Position numbers and translations under genes: made by a program. A stretch of DNA of 44,206 nucleotides from an uncultured Fidelibacterota bacterium (lineage in GTDB: Bacteria > Fidelibacterota > Marinisomatia > Marinisomatales > Marinisomataceae): positions 1-44,206 of the forward strand of contig CACKGC010000008.1 of the NCBI GenBank assembly GCA_902599655.1. The letters run 5' to 3'. Below the pieces are notes generated by a model. That model saw only the letters and a list, made by a program, of their open reading frames with translations, did no database searches and was not told where the DNA came from. How positions within the stretch are numbered: position 1 is the stretch's first letter; each line of letters begins with the position of its first letter. Positions 1 through 8,183 of this stretch are shown piece by piece.

Positions 1-1
1 T

Positions 2-391
2 GAATCAATTAAGAAAGATCATCCTGAATTAATGTTAGCTTATAATTGTTCTCCATCATTTAACTGGAAAAAGAATCTTGATGATGCTACAATAGCTAAG
101 TTCCAAAGAGAGCTTGGTGCAATGGGTTATAAATTCCAATTTATAACTCTTGCCGGAATTCACTCAATGTGGCATGGTATGTTTGATTTGACAAAAAATT
201 ATGTCAAATCTGGCATGACTGCTTATGTAGAATTGCAAGAGAAAGAATTTGCAGATCATGATAAGGGATATACTTTTTCTGCACATCAGCAAGAGGTTGG
301 TACAGGCTACTTTGATGCAGTGAATAATTGTATTGTTGGAGACGCTTCAACGAGTGCCATGGATGGCTCAACAGAAGAAGAACAGTTTTAA
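2..391 (+). CDS. aceA: Isocitrate lyase, C-terminal part (5' end outside window)
   Basis: Isocitrate lyase cleaves isocitrate to glyoxylate and succinate in the glyoxylate shunt. The reading frame is open from base 2, so about 129 C-terminal residues are present. They include the family's NCSPSFNW segment, which helps bind substrate, the [11 protein letters not shown] stretch, [13 protein letters not shown], and a C-terminal end STEEEQF typical of bacterial AceA. The catalytic KKCGH loop would lie upstream of the window. No malate synthase gene is seen here. The gene is followed by 53 bases of AT-rich spacer with a T run but no convincing hairpin. The family assignment is secure; the gene is incomplete only because of the window edge. 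Confidence 0.96.
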   Translation, partial: ESIKKDHPELMLAYNCSPSFNWKKNLDDATIAKFQRELGAMGYKFQFITLAGIHSMWHGMFDLTKNYVKSGMTAYVELQEKEFADHDKGYTFSAHQQEVGTGYFDAVNNCIVGDASTSAMDGSTEEEQF

Positions 392-444
392 TTTTTTTTG
401 AAATAAAGTACTGAAAAAGTCACAATTTTTTATAAATTATCCTC

Positions 445-837
445 GTGAATAAAGTTTCAGAATTTTCAGAATTAGTTCAACCTACTCATATCAATACTGC
501 AGGTACGCTTTTCGGTGGATATATGCTTTCATGGCTTGACTTAGCTGCTGCAAAAGCAGCATCTGAATTTCTAGAAGAAACCGACGCTTGGGGATCTGTG
601 ACTAGGGCTTTGGACAAAGTAGAATTTAAAGAACCAGTATATCTTGGTGATTGGGTAAAATGTAAATCAACAATTATCGATGCTGGAAATACATCAGTCA
701 AAGTTCAAGTTAAAGCATTCGCAGAAAGTAAAGATCACGGAAAAAGACTAGCATGTACAGCTGATATAACATTTGTTGCAGTAATTAAAGATAAGAATGG
801 TAAGCTAGTAAGTTTTAAACATAATCTAAGTTTGTAA
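445..837 (+). CDS. Acyl-CoA thioesterase, hotdog fold (YciA-like)
   Basis: A 130-residue single-domain hotdog protein. The N-terminal signature HINTAGTLFGGYMLSWLD (residues 15-32) matches the N-x-x-G-x-[IL]-F-G-G-x(4)-x-[IL]-D pattern of YciA and acyl-CoA hydrolase family enzymes, which hydrolyse acyl-CoA to free acid and CoA. A second strand block, KVEFKEPVYLGDWV (58-71), is also typical. The start is a GTG with no in-frame ATG nearby and no clear Shine-Dalgarno, chosen because it gives exactly the conserved family N-terminus. It lies 9 bases upstream of the aminopeptidase gene and is probably cotranscribed with it. The chain-length preference cannot be read from sequence. Confidence 0.88.
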   Translation: MNKVSEFSELVQPTHINTAGTLFGGYMLSWLDLAAAKAASEFLEETDAWGSVTRALDKVEFKEPVYLGDWVKCKSTIIDAGNTSVKVQVKAFAESKDHGKRLACTADITFVAVIKDKNGKLVSFKHNLSL

Positions 838-846
838 GGAAAAAAA

Positions 847-2286
847 ATGGCACATATAAAAAAATTAAACTTTTTAAAAAATCATAAAGATTTAGTAGAT
901 GAAAATTATGGCATGGTGGCGGTACCAACATTTTCAGATAAAATGGACAAAGATTTAGCAGAATTGTTTAAATCTCAAAATAAAACTGGAAAAGTTGGAG
1001 ATCTTGTTTTTGAAATCGACAATAATTCAAGAATAGTTTATTATGGTCTTGGTGATTCATCCGATAAAACAGCAGAAAATTTTAGAAGAGCAGCTGGGGA
1101 AGTTGTGGGTTATGCTTTACAGCACAAATACAGCGATATTGCAGTGGAGTGCCCTGTAACAGATGAAGGTGAATATTTTTGTCAGGCATTTGCAGAAGGT
1201 TTAATCCTTTCAAGTTATAGATTTTTAGATTATTTCACTGATGAAAGAGGAGAGTATCATTTGAAGAGCATTACCATGGTTGATGCTTGTAATCAAGATG
1301 CAGCAAAAAAAGGTGCAATTATTGCAAGTGCTGTTTGTGATTCAAGAGATCTTGGCAATCATCCTGGAAATGTGACTACTCCAACAAGGTTAGCAAATTT
1401 TGCAAAAGAAGTTGGTAAAAAAGGTAATATGAAAGTTACTGTTTTTGATAGAGAAGAATTTACAAAGATGGGTATGGGATCATTTGCCGGAGTAGCTCAA
1501 GGCACAAATGAACCTCCAAAGTTTATCATTATGGAATATTTTGGAGGAAAGAAAAGTGAAAAGCCAGTATTGCTTGTAGGAAAAGGTTTAACTTTTGATA
1601 CAGGAGGAGTTTCACTTAAGCCTGGTTTAAATATGGACCAAATGAAATTTGATATGTGCGGTTCAGCGGTTGTATTTGGTGTGATGAATGCCATAGCTGA
1701 ATTGCAACCTAAGATGAACGTTGTAGCTATTGTTCCTTCAACGCATAATATGTTAGGTGGCTCAGCTTATAAACCTGGAGATATTCTAACTGCATACAAT
1801 GGAAAAACTATTGAAGTTTTGAATACTGATGCAGAAGGTAGACTAATTCTTGCTGATGCTTTGGCATATGCAAGTAAGCATTACGACCCAGAGTATATGC
1901 TAGATTTTGCAACATTGACGGGCGCTGTGGTTATTACCCTTGGTCATATAGCCACAGGAATAATGAGTAATAATGAAACACTAGTAGAAAACATTAAAGT
2001 TTCTTCTGATAATACTGGAGAACATGTATGGCAACTACCATTATGGGATGAATATTGTGATCAAGTCAAATCCGAGGTTGCCGATGTAAAGAACTTAGGA
2101 TCACCAGGTCAAGCAGGAACTATTGCTGGAGGAGCATTCCTTAAAGCATTCGTTGGTAAAGATATTCCATGGGCTCATTTCGACGTTGCAGGAACTTCAT
2201 ATCATGTAGAAAACAGAAGCTATATTCAAAAAAATAGTGCTTCTGGACAAGTGATTAGATTAGTGCTTGATATGCTCGGTGCTTAA
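847..2286 (+). CDS. pepA: Leucyl aminopeptidase (peptidase family M17)
   Basis: A cytosolic zinc/manganese aminopeptidase that releases N-terminal residues from peptides. It has 479 residues, normal for PepA. The C-terminal catalytic domain carries the metal-binding motif VGKGLTFDTGGVSLKPG, in which the Lys and Asp are ligand and catalytic residues, and the M17 signature NTDAEGRLILADAL. The N-terminal 150 or so residues form the more variable macro-like domain. The ATG is preceded by AAGGA at good spacing. Its stop overlaps the start of the next small membrane protein gene by one base (TAATG), which suggests translational coupling. It likely takes part in peptide recycling along with the Pip and DPP-IV enzymes elsewhere in the window. 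Confidence 0.96.
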   Translation: MAHIKKLNFLKNHKDLVDENYGMVAVPTFSDKMDKDLAELFKSQNKTGKVGDLVFEIDNNSRIVYYGLGDSSDKTAENFRRAAGEVVGYALQHKYSDIAVECPVTDEGEYFCQAFAEGLILSSYRFLDYFTDERGEYHLKSITMVDACNQDAAKKGAIIASAVCDSRDLGNHPGNVTTPTRLANFAKEVGKKGNMKVTVFDREEFTKMGMGSFAGVAQGTNEPPKFIIMEYFGGKKSEKPVLLVGKGLTFDTGGVSLKPGLNMDQMKFDMCGSAVVFGVMNAIAELQPKMNVVAIVPSTHNMLGGSAYKPGDILTAYNGKTIEVLNTDAEGRLILADALAYASKHYDPEYMLDFATLTGAVVITLGHIATGIMSNNETLVENIKVSSDNTGEHVWQLPLWDEYCDQVKSEVADVKNLGSPGQAGTIAGGAFLKAFVGKDIPWAHFDVAGTSYHVENRSYIQKNSASGQVIRLVLDMLGA

Positions 2287-2510
2287 TGAATAAACTGAAA
2301 GCGATTAATTCAGTTCAGTTTTCAATACAATTGATAACTGCATTACTACTTTTATACTTTACATTAAAATCTGATACTCCTGATCGAGCTATAATTCCAA
2401 TTTTATTGCTTCTAGGGTGGTCGCTTGGTTTTTATCAAAGAAGAGTTACTAGAAGAAGAGTTAATAAGCTCCGAGGTTCTAAAAATAAAGATGTTTTACA
2501 TGAAGGTTAA
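2286..2510 (+). CDS. Small membrane protein of unknown function (74 aa)
   Basis: I do not recognise a family. The protein has two hydrophobic segments (about residues 10-27 and 35-50) and then a strongly basic tail, QRRVTRRRVNKLRGSKNK, so a two-helix membrane hairpin with the tail in the cytoplasm is likely by the positive-inside rule. The ATG overlaps the pepA stop as TAATG, and the next gene starts 2 bases after its stop, so it sits within a tight operon. Coding status rests on this arrangement and on a plausible membrane protein composition rather than on homology. Confidence 0.65.
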   Translation: MNKLKAINSVQFSIQLITALLLLYFTLKSDTPDRAIIPILLLLGWSLGFYQRRVTRRRVNKLRGSKNKDVLHEG

Positions 2511-2512
2511 GA

Positions 2513-3229
2513 ATGAATGAATTATTCAAAAACGATATTACTTTAGATCAAGAAAATCATAAATATATTCTTAATAGTAGTCCTGAATTTAAATTTTCAA
2601 GCGTTACAGAGTTCATCCATTTCTTTTTTGAAAAGTTTGATCAAGAAAAAGTAGCTACCAAGTTGATAAATACTAACCCAAAGTATAGCGGCAAAACATT
2701 AAATGAAGTACTTAAAGAGTGGGGTAAAGGCGCAGAAAGAGGTACAATAGTTCATAATGAATTAGAGATGTATGTAAAAGAAAATATTGATCCAAAACAT
2801 CAAATGTCAATTACAGGTGTAAGATGGTTAAAAGAGAAACAAAAGAATGAGCACAACTCATTTTTTTCAGAAGTTATAGTCTATTCAAAAGAATTAGGAA
2901 TAGCAGGAACAATTGACTTACTTGTCTACAATAGTGAACAGAATATGTATCATCTAGTTGATTGGAAAACTAATAAAAGAATTGATAAAAATTCATTTAG
3001 GAACAAGAAAGGAATACTTTCATCATCAAAACATTTAGACGATTGTAATTTTATGCATTATTCTTTACAACTATCATTTTATAGATATATTCTTGAACGT
3101 TATTATGGTTTAGAGGTGGGTAGCCAAACTTTATTTCATTTAAAAGAAAATGATTCCTATGAAATCTTTAATGTAGAGTACAAAAGCGAAGACCTGATAA
3201 ATATGCTTCGCGAGAAAGAATTAATCTAA
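2513..3229 (+). CDS. PD-(D/E)xK superfamily nuclease (RecB/Cas4-like fold)
   Basis: A 238-residue protein with a complete-looking PD-(D/E)xK active site. It has an RGTIVHNELE motif (residues 76-85, His81), Glu120 in a FSEVIVYS strand, GTID (132-135, Asp135), VDWKTNK (149-155, Asp150 and Lys152) and a QLSFYRYILE helix (186-195) matching the Q-x3-Y motif of RecB-, AddB- and Cas4-type nucleases and of several phage exonucleases. It is probably a DNA exo- or endonuclease, but its substrate is unknown. No cas gene or helicase is adjacent. It starts 2 bases after the small membrane protein gene, and its last 9 bases overlap the convergent methyltransferase gene. A phage-type Gp157 gene lies about 0.6 kb away, which hints at a phage origin. 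Confidence 0.8.
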   Translation: MNELFKNDITLDQENHKYILNSSPEFKFSSVTEFIHFFFEKFDQEKVATKLINTNPKYSGKTLNEVLKEWGKGAERGTIVHNELEMYVKENIDPKHQMSITGVRWLKEKQKNEHNSFFSEVIVYSKELGIAGTIDLLVYNSEQNMYHLVDWKTNKRIDKNSFRNKKGILSSSKHLDDCNFMHYSLQLSFYRYILERYYGLEVGSQTLFHLKENDSYEIFNVEYKSEDLINMLREKELI

Positions 3230-3811
3230 AATAAAATATATTATATCAATAAGAGTATATAGAAATAAATATCCAATTACTTCAATAAGTACACCATTTA
3301 TTCTGCTAATTTTTACTAATACTTTTTCTCCAACTTCTGGTTTTTTGTATTTAAAGATATTTGGAATCAATCTTGGAGTAGACTTCATATAATTTTCAAA
3401 TTTTTTTCCATGATTATTCTTAAGCTTCCTTTCTTCATTAGCGATTGTTGGTACATGAAATAAAATAAATATTAAAAGTAAAGCTAACGGAAGATAAATA
3501 GCTTTTAATGCTAAACTAAAACCTAATAACATTATTAAACTAAAAAAGTATAATGGATTTCGTACCATTGAAAAAGGCCCTGCAGTAATAAGATTTTTTG
3601 TTTTATTGCCCTCAATATAAAGTGAAGCCCAGATTCTACCAAATGAGCCAAAGACAACCAGTATAAAGCCCAGAATACTCATTTGTAATGATTCGATAGT
3701 AGTTATGTCAAGAGTGTAGGCTCTAAAATCATTATTTGTAACTGACAAAACTATAAGAAGTAAAATTGAGCCCCTTAAAAAATACATTCTATGTTTTGCT
3801 AAAAATTCCAT
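3221..3811 (-). CDS. Isoprenylcysteine carboxyl methyltransferase / phospholipid methyltransferase family membrane protein
   Basis: A 196-residue integral membrane protein with about five hydrophobic segments. The core GPFSMVRNPLYFF (residues 78-90) and the following NEERKLKNNHG...F..Y...TPRLIP block (125-150) are hallmarks of the ICMT/PEMT family. The RNP motif and the Glu pair belong to the S-adenosylmethionine site. Bacterial members methylate lipids or small carboxylates and the substrate here cannot be predicted. The gene follows Gp157 on the same strand after 6 bases, so it may be transcribed with it. Its 3' end overlaps the convergent nuclease gene by 9 bases. Confidence 0.85.
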   Translation of the reverse strand: MEFLAKHRMYFLRGSILLLIVLSVTNNDFRAYTLDITTIESLQMSILGFILVVFGSFGRIWASLYIEGNKTKNLITAGPFSMVRNPLYFFSLIMLLGFSLALKAIYLPLALLLIFILFHVPTIANEERKLKNNHGKKFENYMKSTPRLIPNIFKYKKPEVGEKVLVKISRINGVLIEVIGYLFLYTLIDIIYFILD

Positions 3812-3817
3812 AATAAT

Positions 3818-4309
3818 TTATTTAATGCTAATTCTCTTTTCTTGAATTAGCTCGCATCCTGGGATATCCTCACCATTCTTTAATGATTCTTTTATTTTAT
3901 CTTTATTTAATAGTTTAGTTTCTTTCACTTGAAAAAATTCTTCAGGTATTTTTTCTTCGTCAATAATATGTACTTTTACAGGATTTTTATACATAGCAAT
4001 AACTATATCATCGCTTTCAATCTTTTCAGTATTAGTTTTTTCAAAATTAATTCGAAGATAATCTTTTAATCTTGCAATTTTCTTTTCCAAAGAGTTTCTA
4101 CGATGTTTTTGATTGCTCTCTATCTCTTTAATACCTAAAGCCAAATGTTCAAGATTTCGGATATATTTTGCTACGTTAGCTGATTTTGATTTGAATTCAC
4201 CCTCAATTGATTCTATTTCATTTATTAAATCTGAATCATCATGATCTAATAAGTTGTCTAAAGATTTTTCAAATTCATTTGCGATATCATAGAGAGTTGA
4301 TTTTGACAT
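3818..4309 (-). CDS. Siphovirus Gp157-family protein
   Basis: A 163-residue protein matching the layout of the phage Gp157 family (Pfam Sipho_Gp157). It opens with TLYDIANEFEKSLDNLLD (residues 5-22), has an IEGEFKSKSANVAKYIRNLE segment (35-54), a long charged coiled-coil helix (55-95), then a beta-rich C-terminus with YKNPVKVHIIDEEKIPEEF (107-125) and the lysine-rich KDKIKESLKNGEDIPG segment (136-151). In phages this gene often lies in the replication and recombination module near exonucleases and single-strand annealing proteins. Its biochemical role is not established. Here it sits 31 bases downstream of pntB on the same strand, without other phage genes apart from the nearby PD-(D/E)xK nuclease. 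Base composition looks like that of its neighbours. Confidence 0.88.
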   Translation of the reverse strand: MSKSTLYDIANEFEKSLDNLLDHDDSDLINEIESIEGEFKSKSANVAKYIRNLEHLALGIKEIESNQKHRRNSLEKKIARLKDYLRINFEKTNTEKIESDDIVIAMYKNPVKVHIIDEEKIPEEFFQVKETKLLNKDKIKESLKNGEDIPGCELIQEKRISIK

Positions 4310-4321
4310 GATTTAATATAG

Positions 4322-4353
4322 AAAAAAAAATAAAAGAAGTTTATAATTCTTTT
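4322..4353 (-). terminator. Terminator-like hairpin at the end of pntB
   Basis: Read on the minus strand, AAAAGAA (4353-4347) and TTCTTTT (4338-4332) form a 7-bp perfect inverted repeat around an 8-base loop that contains the pntB stop codon. A T-rich tract follows (4330-4322). The stem is AT-rich and weak, so termination may be partial, letting some transcription continue into Gp157. Confidence 0.45.
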
Positions 4354-5729
4354 ACTTCTTTAAGTAAATCATTCAGCATGTCTTTTGCATCACCAAAAAC
4401 CATAATAGAATTGTCATATCCAAATAATTCATTTTGCACTCCAGCAAAACCTGGATTCATACTTCTTTTATTAATAATTACTGTTCTTGATTTGTCTACA
4501 TTTAAAATAGGCATACCATAAATAGGACTAGATTGATCGTGTCTAGCTGCAGGGTTTACTACATCATTTGCACCAAGAATAAGTGCAACATCACAATCCT
4601 CAAATTCTGGATTAATTTCATCTAAATCTTTTAAAACGTCATAAGAGACATTTGCCTCAGCTAGCAAAACATTCATGTGTCCAGGCATTCTTCCAGCTAC
4701 TGGGTGAATTGCATATAATACTGTTTTACCCATAGCTTCAAGAGATTCGGCTACTTCTCTGGCAACGTGTTGTGCTTGAGCAACTGCAAGTCCATATCCT
4801 GGAACAATAATAATTTTTTCTGCAGCATCTAAAATCATAGCTGCTTCAGTTGTTGAATAGCTCTTAATATTCATTTCTTTTCCATCTGAGCTTCCGCCTT
4901 CCGACTCAGCTCCAACTGCACCAAATATTACGTTTGCAAGAGAACGATTCATTCCTTTACACATAATGTTTGTTAAAATCAGTCCTGAAGCTCCAACAAG
5001 AGATCCACTGATAATAAGTGCATTATTACTAATTAAAAATCCTGTAGCTGCCGCAGCAATTCCAGAATATGAGTTCAGAAGCGATATCACAACTGGCATA
5101 TCAGCACCACCAATTGGTATTGTAAGACCAACACCAAGAATTAATGCAAGAACAATGATAACAAAGAATGCATTTAAATAACCACTGTACATTGATGAAT
5201 CAAAAAATAAACCAGGTGCAAGTATTAAGGAAACTGAAAGCAGGGCAATCACAGCATTGATAGCTTGTTGACCTTTAAATGTAACAGCTCTTCCTGATAT
5301 AAATCCTTGAAGTTTTCCGAATGCAACAAAACTACCAGTAAAAGTCAATGATCCAATAAAAACACTTAAACATACAATGATAAATGGACTATTTGGTGAT
5401 GATAAAAATTCTGAAGAGGCAACAAAAGCAGATGCTGCTCCACCAAGACCATTGAAAATAGCAACCATCTGAGGCATTTCAGTCATTTGAACTCTTGTAG
5501 CAAAGATTGCTCCAATAACTGCTCCAATTCCTACTCCAGCAAGTATCAAGGTAAAGTCAAATTCTTTTCCTGGATATGTTAAGGTTGCTATAATAGCAAT
5601 TAACATTCCTAATGAAGATAATAAGTTTCCACTTCTAGCAGTTTTCGGATGCGATAATCTTTTAATACCTAAAATAAAGGCTACTGCTGATATTAAATAA
5701 AGTATGTTTGTTATTTGAATAGCTTCCAT
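4341..5729 (-). CDS. pntB: NAD(P) transhydrogenase, beta subunit
   Basis: PntB carries part of the proton channel and the NADP(H)-binding domain III of the transhydrogenase that couples hydride transfer between NADH and NADP+ to proton flow across the inner membrane. The 462 residues begin with about nine transmembrane helices and end in the soluble NADP domain, where IVPGYGLAVAQAQ gives the G-x-G-x-x-V/A loop and CDVALILGANDVVNPAA is the conserved nucleotide-binding strand. Length is normal for the family. It follows the small alpha-2 gene after 4 bases and forms an operon with both alpha genes. Confidence 0.97.
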   Translation of the reverse strand: MEAIQITNILYLISAVAFILGIKRLSHPKTARSGNLLSSLGMLIAIIATLTYPGKEFDFTLILAGVGIGAVIGAIFATRVQMTEMPQMVAIFNGLGGAASAFVASSEFLSSPNSPFIIVCLSVFIGSLTFTGSFVAFGKLQGFISGRAVTFKGQQAINAVIALLSVSLILAPGLFFDSSMYSGYLNAFFVIIVLALILGVGLTIPIGGADMPVVISLLNSYSGIAAAATGFLISNNALIISGSLVGASGLILTNIMCKGMNRSLANVIFGAVGAESEGGSSDGKEMNIKSYSTTEAAMILDAAEKIIIVPGYGLAVAQAQHVAREVAESLEAMGKTVLYAIHPVAGRMPGHMNVLLAEANVSYDVLKDLDEINPEFEDCDVALILGANDVVNPAARHDQSSPIYGMPILNVDKSRTVIINKRSMNPGFAGVQNELFGYDNSIMVFGDAKDMLNDLLKEVKEL

Positions 5730-5733
5730 TTTT

Positions 5734-6015
5734 TTACTTCTTTTTAAACATTTTTAACATTCTATCTGTCACAAGAAAGCCGCCAACAACATTAATAGTT
5801 GCACAAATCAAAGCAGCTAAACCGATATATTTACTTGCTTCACCTGCATCTACTAATATTGCTAGAATTGCACCAACAATAGCAATTCCTGAAATAGCAT
5901 TTGAACCAGACATTAAAGGTGTGTGTAATGTTGGTGGAACTTTGTTTATAATTTCATTCCCAACAAATACTGCAAGAATAAAAATAGTAATCAAGCTAAC
6001 AATATCAATTTGCAT
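5734..6015 (-). CDS. NAD(P) transhydrogenase, small membrane alpha-2 subunit (PntAB)
   Basis: A 93-residue protein of three transmembrane segments corresponding to the membrane C-terminal part of E. coli PntA, which here is a separate gene as in Rhodospirillum-type three-subunit transhydrogenases. The conserved core VGNEIINKVPPTLHTPLMSGSNAISG is visible (split here: VGNEIINKVPPTLHTP, then LMSGSNAISG). The start codon overlaps the stop of the NAD-binding alpha-1 gene by one base (TAATG), suggesting coupled translation for stoichiometry. Confidence 0.95.
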   Translation of the reverse strand: MQIDIVSLITIFILAVFVGNEIINKVPPTLHTPLMSGSNAISGIAIVGAILAILVDAGEASKYIGLAALICATINVVGGFLVTDRMLKMFKKK

Positions 6016-7136
6016 TACATTGACTCCTTCGTTGGTTGATGTCGGACTTCACCATTTTCAATAAATAGCATTCCATCAATTATCTCGTCTTCTTTATCAA
6101 GTTTAAATCCTTCTTCTGAATGGCAGTGATCAATGATAGCCTCAATATTTTTTGAGAAAAGTTGACTAGAGTGATATGCCATTGTGCTTGGTAGGTTTGA
6201 ATTACCATCTATAAGTACGCCATTGTGATTAACTATTTCATTTTCTTGAGTTAATTCACAGTTTCCACCATTCTCAGAAGCTAAATCCATAATAACTGAG
6301 CCAGGCGCCATAGTTTCAACCATGCTTTTAGGTATTAACATTGGCGCAGGTCTATTTGGAATCAATGCAGTTGTAATAACTATATCTGACTTACCAACTC
6401 TTTCTTTCATTAATTCTTGCTGTTTAGCTTTGTATTCATCGCTGGTTTCTGATGCATAACCGCCAGATCCAACACCATCATCTGAATCACTTTCAACTTC
6501 GATGAATTTTGCACCTAAACTTTCAACTTGTTCTTTTACTTCAGGTCTTACATCAAATGCTTCTACTTGAGATCCCAATCTTTTAGCAGTTGCAATCGCT
6601 TGTAATCCAGCAACTCCAGCACCAATGACTAAAGTTCTTGCAGGAGAAATTGTACCAGCAGCAGTCATTAAAAGTGGCATATATTTTCCAATATGATTTG
6701 AACCAATTAAAACTGCTTTATAACCTGCGATGTTAGCTTGTGAGCTAAGTACATCCATTTTTTGTGCCAAAGTAGTTCTTGGAAGCAGGTTTAATGAAAA
6801 TGCAGACACTTTTTTATCTGCTAATTTTTTCACACAATCAATTTCTTTAATTGTCTGTAATAAAGAGATAAAGAGTGTTCCTGATTTTAGAAGCGACACT
6901 TCCTCATCTGATGGAGCATTTACTTTACAAACAATGTCACAATCAAAAACTTCGTTTTGATTGACAATTTTAGCTCCAGCTTCTTTATAATCATTATCCG
7001 AATAGTTCGACAATAATCCTGAATCGGATACCATAAAAAATTCATATCCTTTTTTAGATAATGCAGAAACAGTAGATGGCACGATGGCTACTCTTTTTTC
7101 TCCAGATTTGTTTTCTTTTAAAATTCCAATTTTCAT
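6015..7136 (-). CDS. pntA: NAD(P) transhydrogenase, NAD-binding alpha-1 subunit (PntAA)
   Basis: The soluble NAD(H)-binding domain I subunit of the transhydrogenase. The 373 residues have the AlaDH/PNT fold. The N-terminal KIGILKENKSGEKRVAIVPS is typical of the family. The Rossmann dinucleotide loop is LVIGAGVAGLQAIATAKRLG, and the mobile loop region includes SGGYASE. It is the first gene of the minus-strand pnt operon and starts about 90 bases from the divergent proline iminopeptidase gene, so its promoter must lie in that interval. Absence of a membrane tail is expected because alpha-2 is encoded separately. Confidence 0.96.
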   Translation of the reverse strand: MKIGILKENKSGEKRVAIVPSTVSALSKKGYEFFMVSDSGLLSNYSDNDYKEAGAKIVNQNEVFDCDIVCKVNAPSDEEVSLLKSGTLFISLLQTIKEIDCVKKLADKKVSAFSLNLLPRTTLAQKMDVLSSQANIAGYKAVLIGSNHIGKYMPLLMTAAGTISPARTLVIGAGVAGLQAIATAKRLGSQVEAFDVRPEVKEQVESLGAKFIEVESDSDDGVGSGGYASETSDEYKAKQQELMKERVGKSDIVITTALIPNRPAPMLIPKSMVETMAPGSVIMDLASENGGNCELTQENEIVNHNGVLIDGNSNLPSTMAYHSSQLFSKNIEAIIDHCHSEEGFKLDKEDEIIDGMLFIENGEVRHQPTKESM

Positions 7137-7225
7137 AGCAGTAAAATCGACGTAAAATTACGCATTTTAGAACATTCATCAAGAACTTTATTCATATTAA
7201 AAAAAATTTTTTATTAAATTAGAAA
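7137..7225. promoter_or_regulatory. Divergent intergenic region between pntA and pip
   Basis: This 89-base spacer must hold the promoters of both genes. It contains TAAAAT (7153-7158) and its mirror ATTTTA (7164-7169) separated by TACGC, so either strand reads a -10-like TAAAAT. GTAAAAT is also directly repeated at 7141 and 7152. I could not pair these with a good -35 at 17 bases, so assignment is tentative. Confidence 0.35.
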
Positions 7226-8170
7226 ATGCAATTATTTCCTAAAGCAAAAGTCTTCAATTCTTTCAATCTAAAAGTATCTGAATTACATACAATTTTTGTT
7301 GAAGAGTCAGGTAATAAAAATGGAAAACCGGTAATTTTTCTACATGGAGGACCAGGAGGTGGAATTAGTTCTACATATAGACAATATTTTAATCCTGATG
7401 AGTGGAGAATAATTATGTTTGACCAAAGAGGTTGCGGTAAAAGCACGCCTTTTGCAGAACTTGAAGAGAATACTACATGGGATTTGGTAGCAGACATAGA
7501 AAAGATAAGAGACCATCTTCAAATTGATCAATGGGTAGTCTTTGGGGGAAGTTGGGGAAGCACTTTGTCTTTGGCATACAGTCAAAAACATCCAAATGCG
7601 TGCAAAGGTCTAATTTTAAGAGGTATTTTTTTAGTTCGTAAGAAAGAAATTGACTGGTTTTATCAATATGGGGCAAGCAACATCTATCCAGATAAATGGG
7701 AATCTTATTTAGCACCAATTCCTGAACATAAAAGAGATAATTTATTAAGTGCATATTATGAAATTTTAACTGGCGATGATCATAAAAAGAAAATTGAAGC
7801 AGCAAAAGCCTGGAGTACATGGGAGGGAAGTTCTGTTAGGCTCATCTTAGATGATGATTTTATATCTGATTTTGGTGATGCAAAATTTGCTGAAGCGTTT
7901 GCTAGAATTGAATGCCATTATTTTATGAACAATTGTTGGCTTCCAACTGAAAATTATTTAATCGAGAATGTTGATAAAATAAGACATATTCCAGCAGTAA
8001 TAGTTCATGGAAGATATGATATAATTTGTCCTGTTGTTCAAGCTTGGGATTTACATAAAGCATGGCCGGAAGCAGATTTACATATTATTCCTGATGCAGG
8101 ACACTCAATTTATGAAGAAGGTATTAAAAATAAACTACTTGAATACACTGACAAATTTCTTAAGCTTTAG
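7226..8170 (+). CDS. pip: Proline iminopeptidase (peptidase family S33)
   Basis: An alpha/beta-hydrolase that removes N-terminal proline from peptides. The 314 residues show the oxyanion HGGPGGG motif near residue 40, MFDQRGCGKSTP, and the nucleophile elbow GGSWGS with Ser109. The late acid and base are likely in GRYDIICPV and DAGHSIYEEG. The length and the motif order fit prolyl aminopeptidases. No signal peptide is present, so it is cytosolic. It is a single-gene unit, divergent from pnt and convergent with an exported protein gene whose stop lies only one base from its own. Confidence 0.93.
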   Translation: MQLFPKAKVFNSFNLKVSELHTIFVEESGNKNGKPVIFLHGGPGGGISSTYRQYFNPDEWRIIMFDQRGCGKSTPFAELEENTTWDLVADIEKIRDHLQIDQWVVFGGSWGSTLSLAYSQKHPNACKGLILRGIFLVRKKEIDWFYQYGASNIYPDKWESYLAPIPEHKRDNLLSAYYEILTGDDHKKKIEAAKAWSTWEGSSVRLILDDDFISDFGDAKFAEAFARIECHYFMNNCWLPTENYLIENVDKIRHIPAVIVHGRYDIICPVVQAWDLHKAWPEADLHIIPDAGHSIYEEGIKNKLLEYTDKFLKL

Positions 8171-8183
8171 TTTATAAGAAATT
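8154..8183. terminator. Hairpin spanning both stop codons of a convergent gene pair
   Basis: AATTTCTTA (8154-8162) and TAAGAAATT (8175-8183) are perfect inverted repeats of 9 bp. The 12-base loop contains the TAG stop of pip and the TAA stop of the opposite gene. No long T tract follows on either strand, so it is a probable bidirectional transcript end rather than a textbook terminator. Confidence 0.5.

Noticed and set aside
392-444. T-rich gap after aceA as a terminator
   Set aside because: There is a T run but no stem of useful length before it.
2513-3229. Nuclease as a CRISPR Cas4
   Set aside because: The motifs fit the superfamily, but there are no Cas4 cysteine clusters, no cas neighbours and no repeat array in the window.
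3221-3250. Search for a hairpin at the nuclease / methyltransferase junction
   Set aside because: Only AT-alternating sequence (ATATATTATAT) is present, too short and simple to count.
4966-5181. Plus-strand reading frame opposite pntB
   Set aside because: It is antisense to conserved transmembrane coding sequence and has no start signal or family resemblance. The same holds for other reading frames opposite pepA, alaS, guaB, pip, waaA and DPP-IV.
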